Shown here: one piece after another, positions 6,774 to 17,075 of the stretch
Layout: each line of letters starts with the position of its first letter
Numbering within the stretch: position 1 is the stretch's first letter
Assembly: GCA_934401755.1 (NCBI GenBank)
Contig: CAKRSU010000020.1
Location: forward strand, 1 to 35,944
From: an uncultured Oxalobacter sp.
GTDB lineage: Bacteria > Pseudomonadota > Gammaproteobacteria > Burkholderiales > Burkholderiaceae_D
Direction: 5' to 3'
Length of the DNA: 35,944 bases
Made by a program: the position numbers and the translations under genes
The notes under the pieces: generated by a model
Database searches by the model: none
Seen by the model: only the letters and a program-made list of their open reading frames with translations
What the model was told of the DNA's origin: nothing

Positions 6774-8576
6774 TTAGTGTTTATTTAAATCAATATCGAG
6801 ATATTGCCAATCCGAGAGTAGAATGGGGTGTTTTTTAAAACCCATAATATACGGACGAATAAGCCAATTGCGAGTCCGTGAAACATGCAAAACCCAAGGG
6901 GTATCGGCTTCCATTTGTCGATTCATTTGAACATAAATCGCATTACGTGCATTGCCTGGAGGAAGGGCGATTGCTTGCTGATAAAGTTGATCATAGGCTT
7001 TTGATCGATAACAGCCAAAATTACCTGCTCCTGCATTAGGACCATATAGTAATTGAAAGAAGTTTTCTGCTTCAGGAAAATCGGCATGCCATGCGCCACC
7101 CCACATCATGAGGCGACATCCTGCAGCATCTTTTAGATTGTCTGCAAAATTACCGACTTCAAAATTGACTTTTATTCCGATCTGATCGAGCCCTCGTTTC
7201 CAAATTTCGGAAATCGTTCGCGCAGATGCACTAGCATCTGTTCGAATTTTTAATAAAAGAGGTTTGCCATCAGGCATTGTGCGATAACCATCCGATTGGC
7301 GTTTATAGCCATAGTAGTCTAAGAGTCGAGAAGCTAATTCTGGATTATAAGAAATGCTACTAATATAATTTGGATCATGACCTTCAACTCCTGGAGGAAT
7401 CATCATCTGAGCAATGGATGCTTGGCCATTGCGGAGTAGTGAAATTTCTGATTCTGTATCATAAGACATTGCAATAGCACGGCGTAGCGCAATTTTGTCT
7501 GGCGTATATCCTCCTGTTATCGGATCTTGCATATTAAATAAGGTATAGGTGATTTCAGGTTCTATCATTGTATATTGACGAAGATTCTGATCGGTGAATT
7601 CTTCCTTTAGATGTCCATTTTCTAATGCGATGGGAGCCGCAAGTTGAGGAAGTTTGTCAAAACCAATATCTCCTTCTTGAAAGGCTAACCAACGAGATTG
7701 TTCTTCTTCAATGATCGAAATTTCAACGCGTCCAATTTGAGGCATTTCTTTGCCATACATGTCTTGAACTAATTGATTGTCCCATGTATCTCCAGTGGAT
7801 TGAAAATTCCAGATAAAACCGCGAAAGTAAGGATTTGCTTCTAATACGATACGGCTTCTGGGGACATATTCTGATAAATGGTAAGGGCCTGTACCAACGG
7901 GATGAAAAGGCGCTTGAATGCCATAGCCTTCAATTGCTTCACGGGCAACAGCACCTAATGCGCCATATGCTAAAACATACAAAAAATTAGGATCAGGGGC
8001 ATTCAAACGAATTTTAAGGGTATAGCGATTAGGCGTTTTTAGTCCTGCAATTGGGATATCGTAGTTGAAATGTCCCGATTTTTCGGCTTTTTGGGCTAAA
8101 GCATCTAATCCCATAATTTTTCCGCGCAAAAAAATGGCAGATGGAGAGCGGTTTGATGGATCAAGTAGTCGTTTGATCGTATAACTATAATCCATCGCTG
8201 TTAATTCTCTTTTTTTTCCTTTGAAAATAGGATCAGGGAAAAACCAGATATGCTTTTTGAGATGGAAGGTATAAGTTTTTCCATCTGCACTGATCTGTGG
8301 CATTTTAGTAATGGTGTTTGGGATAAGGCGTGCTGGGCGGGCAAGATAATCATAGGTTAACAGAGGTTCGAAAATCGCATCAGCGACCCAGCCAGAATAA
8401 TAATTCTGTGTTTTAACCATATCAAATCCATCATCAGATGCTTCAAATACGCTATGGATAATTTTATTGGGATTAGGTATCGCATAGATCGGATAAGTGA
8501 TTAAACAAACGATATTGATCAGTAGATATCGGATGAAATAACGATACAAAATCTTTAAAGCATGAGAGAATTTCAT
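6774..8576 (-). CDS. Family-5 extracellular solute-binding protein (peptide/nickel type)
   Basis: This is a 600-residue periplasmic binding protein of the OppA/DppA/NikA superfamily. A hydrophobic signal segment spans about residues 15-32, with a likely cleavage site after PIYA. Family landmarks include ADAIFEPLLTYD near residue 65, the HPVGTGPYHLSEY block near 226 and a C-terminal region ending in a Trp-rich section. It would capture a peptide or similar ligand and pass it to an ABC permease. No permease or ATPase genes are next to it, so it is an orphan here. The ligand cannot be told from sequence. It is somewhat longer than typical members (about 530-560 residues). It is divergent from ribF and leads into mobB. 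Confidence 0.85.
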   Translation of the reverse strand: MKFSHALKILYRYFIRYLLINIVCLITYPIYAIPNPNKIIHSVFEASDDGFDMVKTQNYYSGWVADAIFEPLLTYDYLARPARLIPNTITKMPQISADGKTYTFHLKKHIWFFPDPIFKGKKRELTAMDYSYTIKRLLDPSNRSPSAIFLRGKIMGLDALAQKAEKSGHFNYDIPIAGLKTPNRYTLKIRLNAPDPNFLYVLAYGALGAVAREAIEGYGIQAPFHPVGTGPYHLSEYVPRSRIVLEANPYFRGFIWNFQSTGDTWDNQLVQDMYGKEMPQIGRVEISIIEEEQSRWLAFQEGDIGFDKLPQLAAPIALENGHLKEEFTDQNLRQYTMIEPEITYTLFNMQDPITGGYTPDKIALRRAIAMSYDTESEISLLRNGQASIAQMMIPPGVEGHDPNYISSISYNPELASRLLDYYGYKRQSDGYRTMPDGKPLLLKIRTDASASARTISEIWKRGLDQIGIKVNFEVGNFADNLKDAAGCRLMMWGGAWHADFPEAENFFQLLYGPNAGAGNFGCYRSKAYDQLYQQAIALPPGNARNAIYVQMNRQMEADTPWVLHVSRTRNWLIRPYIMGFKKHPILLSDWQYLDIDLNKH

Positions 8577-8597
8577 GAATGAATAATGATGTGTTAT

Positions 8598-8626
8598 TTA
8601 TGGAATTCGATATAACGCATTATAAT
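8598..8626 (+). promoter_or_regulatory. Possible ribF promoter
   Basis: A perfect -10 hexamer TATAAT lies at 8621-8626, about 31 bases before the ribF start. The matching -35 position (8598-8603, TTATGG, 17-bp spacer) is weak. The ATTATAAT core is nearly symmetrical, so it could also serve the divergent binding-protein gene. Confidence 0.4.
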
Positions 8627-8656
8627 TTCATATTTTTGCAATTTTAAGAAACATTA

Positions 8657-9601
8657 ATGAAGGTTTTCCGTGGTTTGCCATCTAAGGCGACATTGTCACC
8701 TTGCGCTTTGACTATTGGCAATTTTGATGGTGTTCATAGGGGACATGGTGCATTGCTTGAGCAATTGAAAAAAGCGGCAAATCATCTAGGGATAACACCG
8801 ACTGTATTAACGTTTAGTCCTCATCCTCGTCAGTTTTTTGCCGGTAAATTGGGGAGAATAGTTGATGCACCCATTACGATTACCCCATTTCGTGACAAAA
8901 TGCAGGCATTGATAAGTGCTGGTATTGAACGGATTTATATCGCACGATTTAATGATGCAATGGCCGCATTAACGGCCGTTGAATTTGTTCGGCAAATTCT
9001 CATTGAGAGACTTAATGTTCGTTGGATTATTGTCGGTGAAAATTTTCATTTTGGACGAAATAGAGAAGGAACTACGGATTTATTGCAAGCGTTAGGCCAA
9101 CGTTTTGGATTTGAAGCACAAATATTGCCTAGTGTGAAAGAAAGCGATATCCGTATTTCATCTTCTAAGATAAGGCAGTTACTCAATCATAGTCAATTCG
9201 ATCAAGTTGCTCATCTTTTAGGAAGACCTTATCAACTGTCGGGACATGTTATTCGAGGGAATCAATTAGGGCGAAAACTTGGCTTTCCAACCGCTAATTT
9301 ATCGATGAAAAAGAATGGAAATGTCTTATCAGGGGTCTTTATTACCCGGGTCTATGGTTTGTCTAAAGATCCTTTACCGGCTGTTTCAATGGTTGGAAAT
9401 CGACCAACTATTCAGGCAAATGGGCAGATTTTGCTTGAAACTCATTTACTAAATTACACAGGAAATTGTTATGGAGCGCTTATCAAGGTCGAATTTTTGA
9501 AAAAATTGCGAGATAATCAAAAATTCTCTGATCTGAATGCATTAAAAGTAGCAATTAGACAAGATGTCGATGTGGCAAACCAGTATTTTAAAGGAATATA
9601 A
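8657..9601 (+). CDS. ribF: Bifunctional riboflavin kinase / FAD synthetase
   Basis: This 314-residue enzyme phosphorylates riboflavin to FMN and then adenylylates it to FAD in the cytoplasm. The N-terminal nucleotidyltransferase domain has TIGNFDGVHRGH (about residues 19-30) and the later ISSSKIR block. The C-terminal kinase domain shows GRKLGFPTANL near residue 210 and ends with the LRDNQKF-type motif. Length is normal. It heads the plus-strand block with ileS and lspA, an order familiar from Betaproteobacteria and other Proteobacteria. FAD made here would also serve the flavoprotein at 4088-6193. The Shine-Dalgarno is weak (TAAGAA). Confidence 0.95.
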   Translation: MKVFRGLPSKATLSPCALTIGNFDGVHRGHGALLEQLKKAANHLGITPTVLTFSPHPRQFFAGKLGRIVDAPITITPFRDKMQALISAGIERIYIARFNDAMAALTAVEFVRQILIERLNVRWIIVGENFHFGRNREGTTDLLQALGQRFGFEAQILPSVKESDIRISSSKIRQLLNHSQFDQVAHLLGRPYQLSGHVIRGNQLGRKLGFPTANLSMKKNGNVLSGVFITRVYGLSKDPLPAVSMVGNRPTIQANGQILLETHLLNYTGNCYGALIKVEFLKKLRDNQKFSDLNALKVAIRQDVDVANQYFKGI

Positions 9602-9688
9602 CAGCCAAATATGTCGACCAAATTAACAGTAAATTCGGCAGAACAGGTAAAATCTGTTGTTTAATTAATTCAATCTGAGCGTAATAAA

Positions 9689-12604
9689 ATGGCGAATAAA
9701 CCAGCTGATCAAGCCGGCAAGAAAAAGAAACAGGACAAAATAAAACTTCCTCCTGAATATGCGGTTAATATGCCTGATACTCCTTTCCCGATGCGAGGTA
9801 ATCTTGCGAAACGAGAACCAGAATGGATAAAGGAATGGCAGACTAAGAAAGTTTATCAACGAATTCGAAAAGCGGCTAAGGGTCGCCCGCAATTTATTTT
9901 GCATGATGGTCCTCCTTATGCGAATGGGGATATCCATATTGGTCATGCAGTCAATAAAATTTTAAAAGATATCGTATTAAAGTCTAAAGGATTGGCGGGA
10001 TTTGATGCGCCTTATGTTCCTGGATGGGATTGTCATGGTATGCCGATTGAAATCCAAATTGAAAAACAGTTTGGAAAAGGATTACCTGCACTTGAAGTTC
10101 AGGCAAAAGCTAGAGTTTATGCTCGTGAACAAGTTGAGCGTCAAAAGAAAGATTTTATTCGTTTAGGGGTATTGGCAGATTGGGATAATCCCTATTTGAC
10201 AATGAACTATCAAAATGAAGCCGCTGAAATTCGTGCACTGGCAGGATTATTAGAAAATGGCTATGTGTTTCGTGGATTAAAGCCGGTTAACTGGTGTTTT
10301 GACTGTCGTTCCGCATTAGCAGAAGCCGAAGTGGAATATCAGGATCGCCGTGATCCGGAAATTGATGTTGGTTTCCCATTTGCAGAGCCTGAAAAAGTTG
10401 CTAAGGCATTTGGATTAGAAAAATTGCCAATGGATAAAGGGTATATCGTTATTTGGACAACGACTCCTTGGACAATTCCTGCGAATCAGGCGCTTAATTT
10501 ACATCCAGAATTTGTTTATGCCTTAGTTAAAACAGAAAAAGGATTACTTATTGTCGCTGAGGAAAGAGCAAATTTACCTTCTAATGAAGCGGGTAAAACG
10601 TTACTTCAACTTCGCTATGGTTTAAAAGATTGGCAAATTATTGCGACCACGTTGGGGAAAAATCTTGAATCTATTCGATTTTGGCATCCTTTGTCAGAAG
10701 CACATGAAGGGTTTAAACGGATGTCGCCAGTATATATGGCCGAATATGTGACTTTGGATACTGGGACCGGGATTGTTCATTCAGCACCTGCTTATGGGGT
10801 AGATGATTTTCTGTCTTGTAAAGCCTATGGCATGGCAGATGAAGCTATTCTTAATCCAGTCATGGCTGATGGTCATTATATTGCTTCTTTACCGCTATTC
10901 GGTGGCAAAATGATTTGGGATGCCGGCAGAGAAATTTGTGAGACGATGAAGCGTGTTGGAACGCTGTTTAATCTCAACATGATGACTCATAGCTATATGC
11001 ATTGTTGGCGTCATAAGAGTCCTATTGTGTATCGCGCAACTTCTCAGTGGTTTGCGGGAATGGATATTAAACCGAGAAAAGGTGGGATTACCTTGCGTGA
11101 AGCCGCATTAAAAGGGGTTGCTCAGACTCGTTTTTTCCCAGATTGGGGGCGTGCTCGTTTGCAGGCAATGATTGCCAATCGTCCAGATTGGACTCTTTCT
11201 CGTCAACGGCAATGGGGTGTTCCTATGGCCTTTTTTGTTCATAAGGAAACGGGTGAATTGCATCCTCGTACGCCTGAATTGTTAGAGGCTATTGCAAAAC
11301 GAGTTGAAAAAGAAGGCATTGAAGCGTGGCAGCGCCTTGATCCAGAAGAATTGCTGGGGAAAGAAGCTGCGATGTATGAAAAAAATCGTGACACATTAGA
11401 TGTTTGGTTTGATTCTGGGGCGACTCACCGTACTGTATTGCGGACTTCTCATGCCGATATTTTGAATTGGCCGGCAGATCTTTATTTGGAAGGCTCGGAT
11501 CAGCATAGAGGATGGTTTCATTCTTCCTTGTTGACAGGATGTATGTTGGATGGGCAACCGCCATATAAAATGTTGCTAACCCATGGATTTGTTGTCGATG
11601 GGGAGGGCAAGAAGATGTCTAAGTCTTTAGGAAATGTTGTTGCTCCTCAAAAAGTATTTGATACATTAGGGGCCGATATTTTGCGTTTGTGGGTTGCTGC
11701 AACGGATTATTCGGGTGAATTGTGTATTTCGGATGAAATTTTAAAACGCGTTACTGAATCGTATCGTCGTATTCGTAATACATTACGTTTCCTGCTTTCT
11801 AATACGGCAGATTTTAATATTGAAAAAGATGGTGTGCCATTAAACGAATTGCTTGAGATTGATCGTTATGCGATTGCTGCAATGAAATCTCTTCAAACGG
11901 ATATTATGGCGCATTATGAAAAATTTGAATTTCATCCTGTTGTTGCAAAATTACAAACATATTGTTCAGAAGAATTAGGTAGCTTGTATCTTGATATTTT
12001 GAAAGATCGTCTTTATACATCGGGACGAGCATCTAAAGCGCGGCGTTCAGCGCAAACAGCTCTTTGGCATATTACGCATGCATTATTGCGTTTGATGGCG
12101 CCAATTCTTTCTTTTACATCGGAAGAAGCATGGAAAGCATTTGCCTCTGAACAAGAATTTGCAGCCAGTGATGAAACGATTTTTACACTGACAGCTTATG
12201 AATTGCCTGATATTCCGGATGGGGAAGCGCTTCTTACCAAATATGAAGCACTAAAGTTAATTCGTGCCGATGTGATGAAGCGCTTAGAAGATGTTCGTAT
12301 TACGGGGCAAATTGGATCTTCTTTGCAAGCAGAAGTTAGTATTTATGCAGCAGGCGAAAAATATAAATTACTCAATAGCCTTGGAAATGATCTTAAATAT
12401 TTAATGATTACTTCTCGTGCTGATGTTAAAGAAGTCGCTGAAGAATCTGCTGAATCCATTGAAGTTAAACCATCTGCTTATCAAAAATGTGAGCGTTGTT
12501 GGCATTATCGTAATGATGTTGGTAGTGATCCTAAACATCCTCTTATTTGTCCGCGTTGTTTGGCTAATCTGTTTGGTTCAGGCGAAAAGCGAGGATTTAT
12601 CTAA
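9689..12604 (+). CDS. ileS: Isoleucyl-tRNA synthetase
   Basis: This 971-residue class I synthetase charges tRNA-Ile and edits misactivated valine. The HIGH signature is at residues 83-86 (DIHIGH) and KMSKS at 642-646. The C-terminal zinc finger is CERCWHYR...CPRC. The editing domain includes [14 protein letters not shown]. It is a little longer than the E. coli enzyme (938 residues), mainly through a Lys-rich N-terminal extension (about 25 residues), common in beta-proteobacterial copies. It lies 87 bp after ribF and is probably co-transcribed with it and with lspA. No T-box or Ile-rich leader peptide is seen upstream. Confidence 0.97.
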   Translation: MANKPADQAGKKKKQDKIKLPPEYAVNMPDTPFPMRGNLAKREPEWIKEWQTKKVYQRIRKAAKGRPQFILHDGPPYANGDIHIGHAVNKILKDIVLKSKGLAGFDAPYVPGWDCHGMPIEIQIEKQFGKGLPALEVQAKARVYAREQVERQKKDFIRLGVLADWDNPYLTMNYQNEAAEIRALAGLLENGYVFRGLKPVNWCFDCRSALAEAEVEYQDRRDPEIDVGFPFAEPEKVAKAFGLEKLPMDKGYIVIWTTTPWTIPANQALNLHPEFVYALVKTEKGLLIVAEERANLPSNEAGKTLLQLRYGLKDWQIIATTLGKNLESIRFWHPLSEAHEGFKRMSPVYMAEYVTLDTGTGIVHSAPAYGVDDFLSCKAYGMADEAILNPVMADGHYIASLPLFGGKMIWDAGREICETMKRVGTLFNLNMMTHSYMHCWRHKSPIVYRATSQWFAGMDIKPRKGGITLREAALKGVAQTRFFPDWGRARLQAMIANRPDWTLSRQRQWGVPMAFFVHKETGELHPRTPELLEAIAKRVEKEGIEAWQRLDPEELLGKEAAMYEKNRDTLDVWFDSGATHRTVLRTSHADILNWPADLYLEGSDQHRGWFHSSLLTGCMLDGQPPYKMLLTHGFVVDGEGKKMSKSLGNVVAPQKVFDTLGADILRLWVAATDYSGELCISDEILKRVTESYRRIRNTLRFLLSNTADFNIEKDGVPLNELLEIDRYAIAAMKSLQTDIMAHYEKFEFHPVVAKLQTYCSEELGSLYLDILKDRLYTSGRASKARRSAQTALWHITHALLRLMAPILSFTSEEAWKAFASEQEFAASDETIFTLTAYELPDIPDGEALLTKYEALKLIRADVMKRLEDVRITGQIGSSLQAEVSIYAAGEKYKLLNSLGNDLKYLMITSRADVKEVAEESAESIEVKPSAYQKCERCWHYRNDVGSDPKHPLICPRCLANLFGSGEKRGFI

Positions 12605-12658
12605 TGAGTCGGTAGCATAGGACGAATAGATTTTGAATCTGTCGTTAAACAGAATATT

Positions 12659-13156
12659 ATGGCAAGAAGAGTCTTTACACAAAGCAAAGGTATCCATATT
12701 GTTTGGTGGCTGATTGTTGCAATATTAGTAATTGTTTGTGATCAGCTCACCAAACTCTGGTCTTTGAGTTTACTGGGATTGGGACAAACCATTCGAGTGA
12801 CTTCTTTTTTCAATTTGCATTTGCTCTACAATGAGGGCTCAGCATTTAGCTTTCTTGCGTCTCAGTCAGGGTGGCAACGAACGTTCTTTATTGTTGTTGG
12901 TATTCTGGCTGGGCTTTTTATGGTGTATGAAATTCATAAGCATCGCAGTAATACCTTATTTTGCTTATCACTTTCCCTAATTCTTGGCGGCGATATTGGA
13001 AATGTCATTGATCGTTTGGTTTATGGGCATGTTGTGGATTTTTTAGATTTCCATATTGGAACGTGGCATTGGCCAACATTTAATATTGCAGATTGTGGGG
13101 TTTGTATGGGGGCATTATTGTTTGTTGTTTTAGAACTTCGTAATAAAAAAAGCTAA
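12659..13156 (+). CDS. lspA: Lipoprotein signal peptidase (SPase II)
   Basis: A 165-residue inner-membrane aspartyl protease that removes signal peptides from diacylated prolipoproteins. Four hydrophobic segments are visible (about 14-30, 72-92, 98-114, 142-160). The catalytic aspartates are Asp127 in VVDFLDFH and Asp145 in FNIAD; the conserved CDQLTK (Asp28) and NEGSAFSF blocks are present. Small departures from the usual consensus are GGDIGN where GGALGN is common and ADCGVC where ADSAI is common. These leave the catalytic residues intact. It follows ileS, its usual neighbour. The lipoprotein at 14850-15914 is a possible local substrate. Confidence 0.95.
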   Translation: MARRVFTQSKGIHIVWWLIVAILVIVCDQLTKLWSLSLLGLGQTIRVTSFFNLHLLYNEGSAFSFLASQSGWQRTFFIVVGILAGLFMVYEIHKHRSNTLFCLSLSLILGGDIGNVIDRLVYGHVVDFLDFHIGTWHWPTFNIADCGVCMGALLFVVLELRNKKS

Positions 13157-13185
13157 TTGGTAACTAATCATTCATGGAGAAAAAA

Positions 13186-14376
13186 ATGGATCTGTCTGGG
13201 AAAACCGTTTTACTCGGATTGACAGGTGGAATTGCTTGTTATAAGGCGGCTGAGTTTGCACGGGCCATGATTAAAGAAGGGGCTGTTGTGCATGTTGTGA
13301 TGACAGAAAATGCACAACAATTTATTACACCGCTTACTTTACAGGCATTAACGGGGAATCCGGTTTTTACCAGCTCTTGGGATAATCGTCAGCCGAATAA
13401 TATGCCCCATATTGATCTGCCAAGAAAAGCTGATGCAATTGTTATTGCACCTTGTACGGCTAATTTTATTGCGAAGTTAGCGAATGGCATTTGTGATGAT
13501 TTGCTTTCAACATTGTGCCATGCAAGACCCGCAAGTACACCACTATTAATTGCGCCAGCAATGAATGTGGAAATGTGGGAGAAAAATGCAACACAACGTA
13601 ATATTCATCAGCTTCAACAAGATGGTATTGGTATTATGGGGCCCGCTTCTGGGTTTCAAGCCTGTGGAGAGGTCGGTAAAGGCCGTATGCTAGAACCTTT
13701 AGAGCTTGTTGAAGAAGTTATTGCCGCGCTTTGGCCAAAGACAATGGCAGGGCGAAAGTTGCTGATAACAGCAGGACCAACATTTGAGCCAATTGACCCT
13801 GTTCGAGGGATTACAAATCGGTCTTCCGGCAAAATGGGATATGCCATTGCAAGAGCGGCTTGGTTAGCAGGCGCAGAAGTGACGTTAGTTTCTGGTCCAA
13901 CGGCATTGCCGACTCCTTATGGTGTCAATCGCCTTGATGTTATGACGGCTGCGGAAATGCTAGAAACCGTTATTCGTCATATTGATCAAAAAGATGTCTT
14001 TATTTCCGTTGCTGCTGTTGCTGATTGGCGAGTTAAGAATGCAAGTTCTCAAAAGATTAAAAAAACGGCCACTCAATCAGTTCCAACTTTAGAATTTATA
14101 GAAAATCCCGATATTTTGGCAACGGTTGCTTTAAGGCCTGATGCGCCTTATTGTGTTGGATTTGCTGCAGAATCTGAGCATTTGCGTGAATATGCTGAGG
14201 CAAAACGCCGTAAGAAGGGAATTCCTCTTCTTGTTGGCAATATTGGCCATGAAACATTTGGGAAAGATCATAATACACTGGTTCTCTTTGATGAAAAGGG
14301 TGTACTTGAGTTACCTTATGATACTAAACAAAATTTGGCGTATCGGTTGATGACAGAATTGGCATCGCGATTGTAA
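13186..14376 (+). CDS. coaBC: Phosphopantothenoylcysteine decarboxylase / phosphopantothenate-cysteine ligase
   Basis: This bifunctional coenzyme A enzyme joins cysteine to 4'-phosphopantothenate (CoaB) and decarboxylates the product (CoaC). The N-terminal FMN-binding decarboxylase half starts [21 protein letters not shown] and contains APAMNVEMW and [10 protein letters not shown]. The C-terminal ligase half begins near residue 185 with [20 protein letters not shown]. The start at 13186 (396 residues) is preferred because GGAG lies seven bases upstream; that GGAG falls just after an alternative ATG at 13174. Length is normal. It is followed seven bases later by dut, the common coaBC-dut pairing. 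Confidence 0.95.
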   Translation: MDLSGKTVLLGLTGGIACYKAAEFARAMIKEGAVVHVVMTENAQQFITPLTLQALTGNPVFTSSWDNRQPNNMPHIDLPRKADAIVIAPCTANFIAKLANGICDDLLSTLCHARPASTPLLIAPAMNVEMWEKNATQRNIHQLQQDGIGIMGPASGFQACGEVGKGRMLEPLELVEEVIAALWPKTMAGRKLLITAGPTFEPIDPVRGITNRSSGKMGYAIARAAWLAGAEVTLVSGPTALPTPYGVNRLDVMTAAEMLETVIRHIDQKDVFISVAAVADWRVKNASSQKIKKTATQSVPTLEFIENPDILATVALRPDAPYCVGFAAESEHLREYAEAKRRKKGIPLLVGNIGHETFGKDHNTLVLFDEKGVLELPYDTKQNLAYRLMTELASRL

Positions 14377-14383
14377 AGATTTC

Positions 14384-14833
14384 ATGAAAATTATTGATAT
14401 CAAGATTCTTGATCCAAAGATAAAAGATTATTTGCCAACTTATGCGACAAAGGGGAGTGCCGGGCTTGATTTGCGTGCTTGCATAGATCAGCCACTTGAG
14501 CTAAAACCTGGACAAGTGGAACTTATTCCAACAGGGATGGCCATTCATATTAAAGATCCTCATTATGCGGCAATGATTCTGCCTCGTAGCGGATTGGGGC
14601 ATCGTTATGGGATTATTTTGGGAAATCTTGTCGGATTAATTGACTCAGATTACCAAGGACAACTCATGGTATCTGTTTGGAATCGAGGAAATTTGCCGTT
14701 TACGTTGCATCCTTTTGACCGTATGGCACAGCTTGTGGTGGTTCCTATTATTCAAGTTGGATTTAATATTGTTGATGAATTTACTGAGACTGAACGAGGA
14801 ACTGGCGGATTTGGCAGTACGGGAAGTCATTGA
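14384..14833 (+). CDS. dut: Deoxyuridine 5'-triphosphate nucleotidohydrolase (dUTPase)
   Basis: A 149-residue trimeric dUTPase that hydrolyses dUTP to dUMP and pyrophosphate, keeping uracil out of DNA and feeding dTMP synthesis. The five family motifs are present: [32 protein letters not shown] (with the catalytic Asp), [10 protein letters not shown], and the C-terminal arm [10 protein letters not shown]. Length is typical. It follows coaBC by seven bases and precedes the lipoprotein gene by 16 bases, so all three are probably one transcript. Confidence 0.97.
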   Translation: MKIIDIKILDPKIKDYLPTYATKGSAGLDLRACIDQPLELKPGQVELIPTGMAIHIKDPHYAAMILPRSGLGHRYGIILGNLVGLIDSDYQGQLMVSVWNRGNLPFTLHPFDRMAQLVVVPIIQVGFNIVDEFTETERGTGGFGSTGSH

Positions 14834-14849
14834 TTCAGGAAAATAGGTC

Positions 14850-15914
14850 ATGTTTAATCATCTTAAAAATGTTACAAAACATCTTCATTCGATCGCGCTA
14901 TCAGCAGTTATGAGTGTAGGTGCTGCTATATTGTTGACGTCATGTGCAACGGAAGGGGCATGGGATGATAGTGATATTGCTCTTGAGACAAGTGGGCCGG
15001 CTCATCTCAAACAGTTAGTTGAAATGCAAGATCGCTTAGAAGATATTAGTGGTCGGCTACTCATTAAAAATACTGATCTTTGTCAAAGACAATTACGTAA
15101 TATTTTAGGATTTAGCGTTGCTAATAAATATTCCTATTCGACCGCTAATGCGGCTCTAGCAGAGAGTACGCTTGGACTCAGTAATTATTTACAGGTCATG
15201 AATGTTATTCCAGGAACCGGTGCAGAAAGAGCAGGGCTTAAACGGGGAGATATCCTGATCAATATTGATGGTAGATCGGCTCCACAGGGGAGTAATGCAG
15301 AGCATGAAGCCGTACAAATGTTGTCATCAGCCGTTGCAGAAGGGCGATCAATTAGTATTACTATTTCTAGAAGCGGAACTCATCGTACCATGGTGATTCC
15401 GTTAACATTGGCCTGTGGGTTTCATGTTGAACTCGGACAGTCTGCTGCAGTTACCGCATTTTCTGACGGTAACCGTATTATGGTAACGGAAGGGATGATG
15501 TTTTATGCAAAATCGGATGATTCTTTAGCTTATGTTGTTGCGAAGGAAATGGCTCATAGCGTACTTAATCATCCGAAGCTTGTTAAAAATACAGCTAAAG
15601 CAAAAACGCTTATTGATAATTTAATTCAAACGCCGCCTAAGTCGGCTAATATGGCGGGATTAAAGCCAATGCCTAAACGTTTTGACATTGATGCTGATGC
15701 AGTCAGCTTAGCCATGTTGGTGCGTGGTGGTTATAATATTGATGGGACAACTCGCTTTTGGCGAAATATGGCTTATCATTTCCCGGCATCTCGCCAAAAA
15801 CACTATACATCTTTGCACCCAGAAACGACAGCACGTATTAATGCAATGCCACAGGCAATTGATCGTATTAAGGCTATCGAAAGACGTCGTCAAGCATTGC
15901 CATCAACCCAATAA
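14850..15914 (+). CDS. PDZ-domain lipoprotein with degenerate M48-like peptidase domain
   Basis: A 354-residue predicted lipoprotein. A hydrophobic signal ends in the lipobox LLTSC, with Cys32 as the lipidation site. A PDZ-like domain covers about residues 110-190 (VIPGTGAERAGLKRGDIL). An M48-type metallopeptidase domain follows. In active M48 enzymes the zinc site is HExxH plus a downstream Glu in an E-A-D motif. Here the helix reads AKEMAHSVLNH, so the first His is Lys232, and the later motif reads FDIDAD, with Asp281 where Glu is expected. The protein may therefore be inactive as a protease, or bind metal differently. The surrounding fold signature is otherwise kept (LNHPK, the GGYN block). 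AGGAAA precedes the start. It is the last gene of the coaBC-dut run. Confidence 0.8.
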   Translation: MFNHLKNVTKHLHSIALSAVMSVGAAILLTSCATEGAWDDSDIALETSGPAHLKQLVEMQDRLEDISGRLLIKNTDLCQRQLRNILGFSVANKYSYSTANAALAESTLGLSNYLQVMNVIPGTGAERAGLKRGDILINIDGRSAPQGSNAEHEAVQMLSSAVAEGRSISITISRSGTHRTMVIPLTLACGFHVELGQSAAVTAFSDGNRIMVTEGMMFYAKSDDSLAYVVAKEMAHSVLNHPKLVKNTAKAKTLIDNLIQTPPKSANMAGLKPMPKRFDIDADAVSLAMLVRGGYNIDGTTRFWRNMAYHFPASRQKHYTSLHPETTARINAMPQAIDRIKAIERRRQALPSTQ

Positions 15915-16010
15915 TGAATCTTTGATTTGAAAAAAAGTATTTAGGTATACCGATAATAGGGTTTCAGTATTTTTTATGAGAAAGCCTAAAAGACATTTTT
16001 GGGATTTAAT

Positions 16011-16029
16011 CCGTCATTTTAAATGACGG
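16011..16029. terminator. Small symmetrical hairpin, possible terminator
   Basis: CCGTCATTT and AAATGACGG flank a single base. The T-run after it is poor (CTATTTCTT). It lies between the lipoprotein gene and the ZIP gene and may end the former transcript. Confidence 0.45.
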
Positions 16030-16116
16030 CCTATTTCTTAAGTGTTGCGTTTTATATGAGCTAATGCTGTATTTGTAGTTAATTGAAATAGCGCGCCTTA
16101 ATAGAAAGATAAATAA

Positions 16117-16899
16117 ATGGATTTTCCTTTAATCTTTTCACTGATTGGTATTTTTTGTATCGGTGCTATTAGTATTCCATTGGCTGCATTGCTCTCATTT
16201 ACATTTTTGTCAAAGATGATTGAACTGATGATCAGTTTATCGGTTGGCATGATGCTTTCAACCTCTTTATTGCATGCATTACCAGAAGCGGCAGAAATGT
16301 TTGAGAATACGGATGAATTGTTTTTGACGCTTTTAGCGGGACTTTTAATTTTTTTTCTGTTGGAAAAATTTGCGATTATGCGCCATTCTCATCATCATGA
16401 ATTGGATGGGCATCATCATGAACATGGACATGATCGACATGAGGCAGGCGCATCAGGATGGATGATTCTGATTGGCCATGGATTTCATAGTTTTACTGAT
16501 GGTATTTTGATTGTGGCCGCATTTCTGATAGGTCCCCATTTAGGGATTATTACTTGTTTGGCGATTTTAGCGCATGAAATTCCGAATCAAGTTGGTGATT
16601 TTATTGTGATGCTTAATGCTGGTTTTTCAAGGCGCCGTGCATTTATTTATAGTATTTTTAATACAGTTAGCTGTTTAATCGCATCAATTATTGGTTATAT
16701 GATGCTTGAAAAGTCTCATCAACTGATTCCTTATGTTTTGACGTTAGCCTCAGCTGGATTTATTTATATTGCATTAAGTGATTTGATGCCGCAAATGCAG
16801 CAGCGTTCAAAGTTTCATGAGACGATTCCGCAAATTATTCTTGTTGCTTTAGGAATTAGCATCATTTTCTGTTTGACTTATTTGTTGCATTCTCATTGA
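16117..16899 (+). CDS. ZIP-family divalent metal transporter
   Basis: This 260-residue inner-membrane protein is predicted to import zinc or a related divalent metal. About seven to eight hydrophobic segments are visible. A cytoplasmic His-rich loop at about residues 90-108 (HSHHHELDGHHHEHGH) lies between the third and fourth segments. The metal-path signatures are HSFTDGI (His124, Asp128) and HEIPNQVGDF (residues 153-162), the standard ZIP motif. It stands alone between the lipoprotein gene and the rplM promoter. I see no Zur-like operator. Metal specificity cannot be decided from sequence. Confidence 0.9.
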   Translation: MDFPLIFSLIGIFCIGAISIPLAALLSFTFLSKMIELMISLSVGMMLSTSLLHALPEAAEMFENTDELFLTLLAGLLIFFLLEKFAIMRHSHHHELDGHHHEHGHDRHEAGASGWMILIGHGFHSFTDGILIVAAFLIGPHLGIITCLAILAHEIPNQVGDFIVMLNAGFSRRRAFIYSIFNTVSCLIASIIGYMMLEKSHQLIPYVLTLASAGFIYIALSDLMPQMQQRSKFHETIPQIILVALGISIIFCLTYLLHSH

Positions 16900-16946
16900 G
16901 AAAAAGTAAAAAAACGTTGAAAAACAGACCTATTTGATCGCATTGA

Positions 16947-16975
16947 TTGCTAACAACAGTATCACAGACTATAAT
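16947..16975 (+). promoter_or_regulatory. Sigma-70-type promoter of rplM-rpsI
   Basis: TTGCTA (16947-16952) and a perfect TATAAT (16970-16975) are separated by 17 bases. The start site would be near 16982, giving a leader of about 94 bases before rplM. Within that leader a six-pair hairpin (CTACTG 17018-17023 with CAGTGG 17030-17035) could take part in autogenous control by L13, as known in E. coli; this last point is inference. Confidence 0.75.
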
Positions 16976-17075
16976 CGTCTTTTCCGTGCGTTTAGGAAAT
17001 TAAATAGAAGGCTGTGTCTACTGTTAATTCAGTGGAACCACCCGTTTAAACGCTTTTTATTTTTTAGGAATCTTT

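Noticed and set aside
9611..9664. A 17-codon frame between ribF and ileS as a leader peptide
   Set aside because: It contains no isoleucine codons and no attenuator-like hairpins follow, so it is probably chance.
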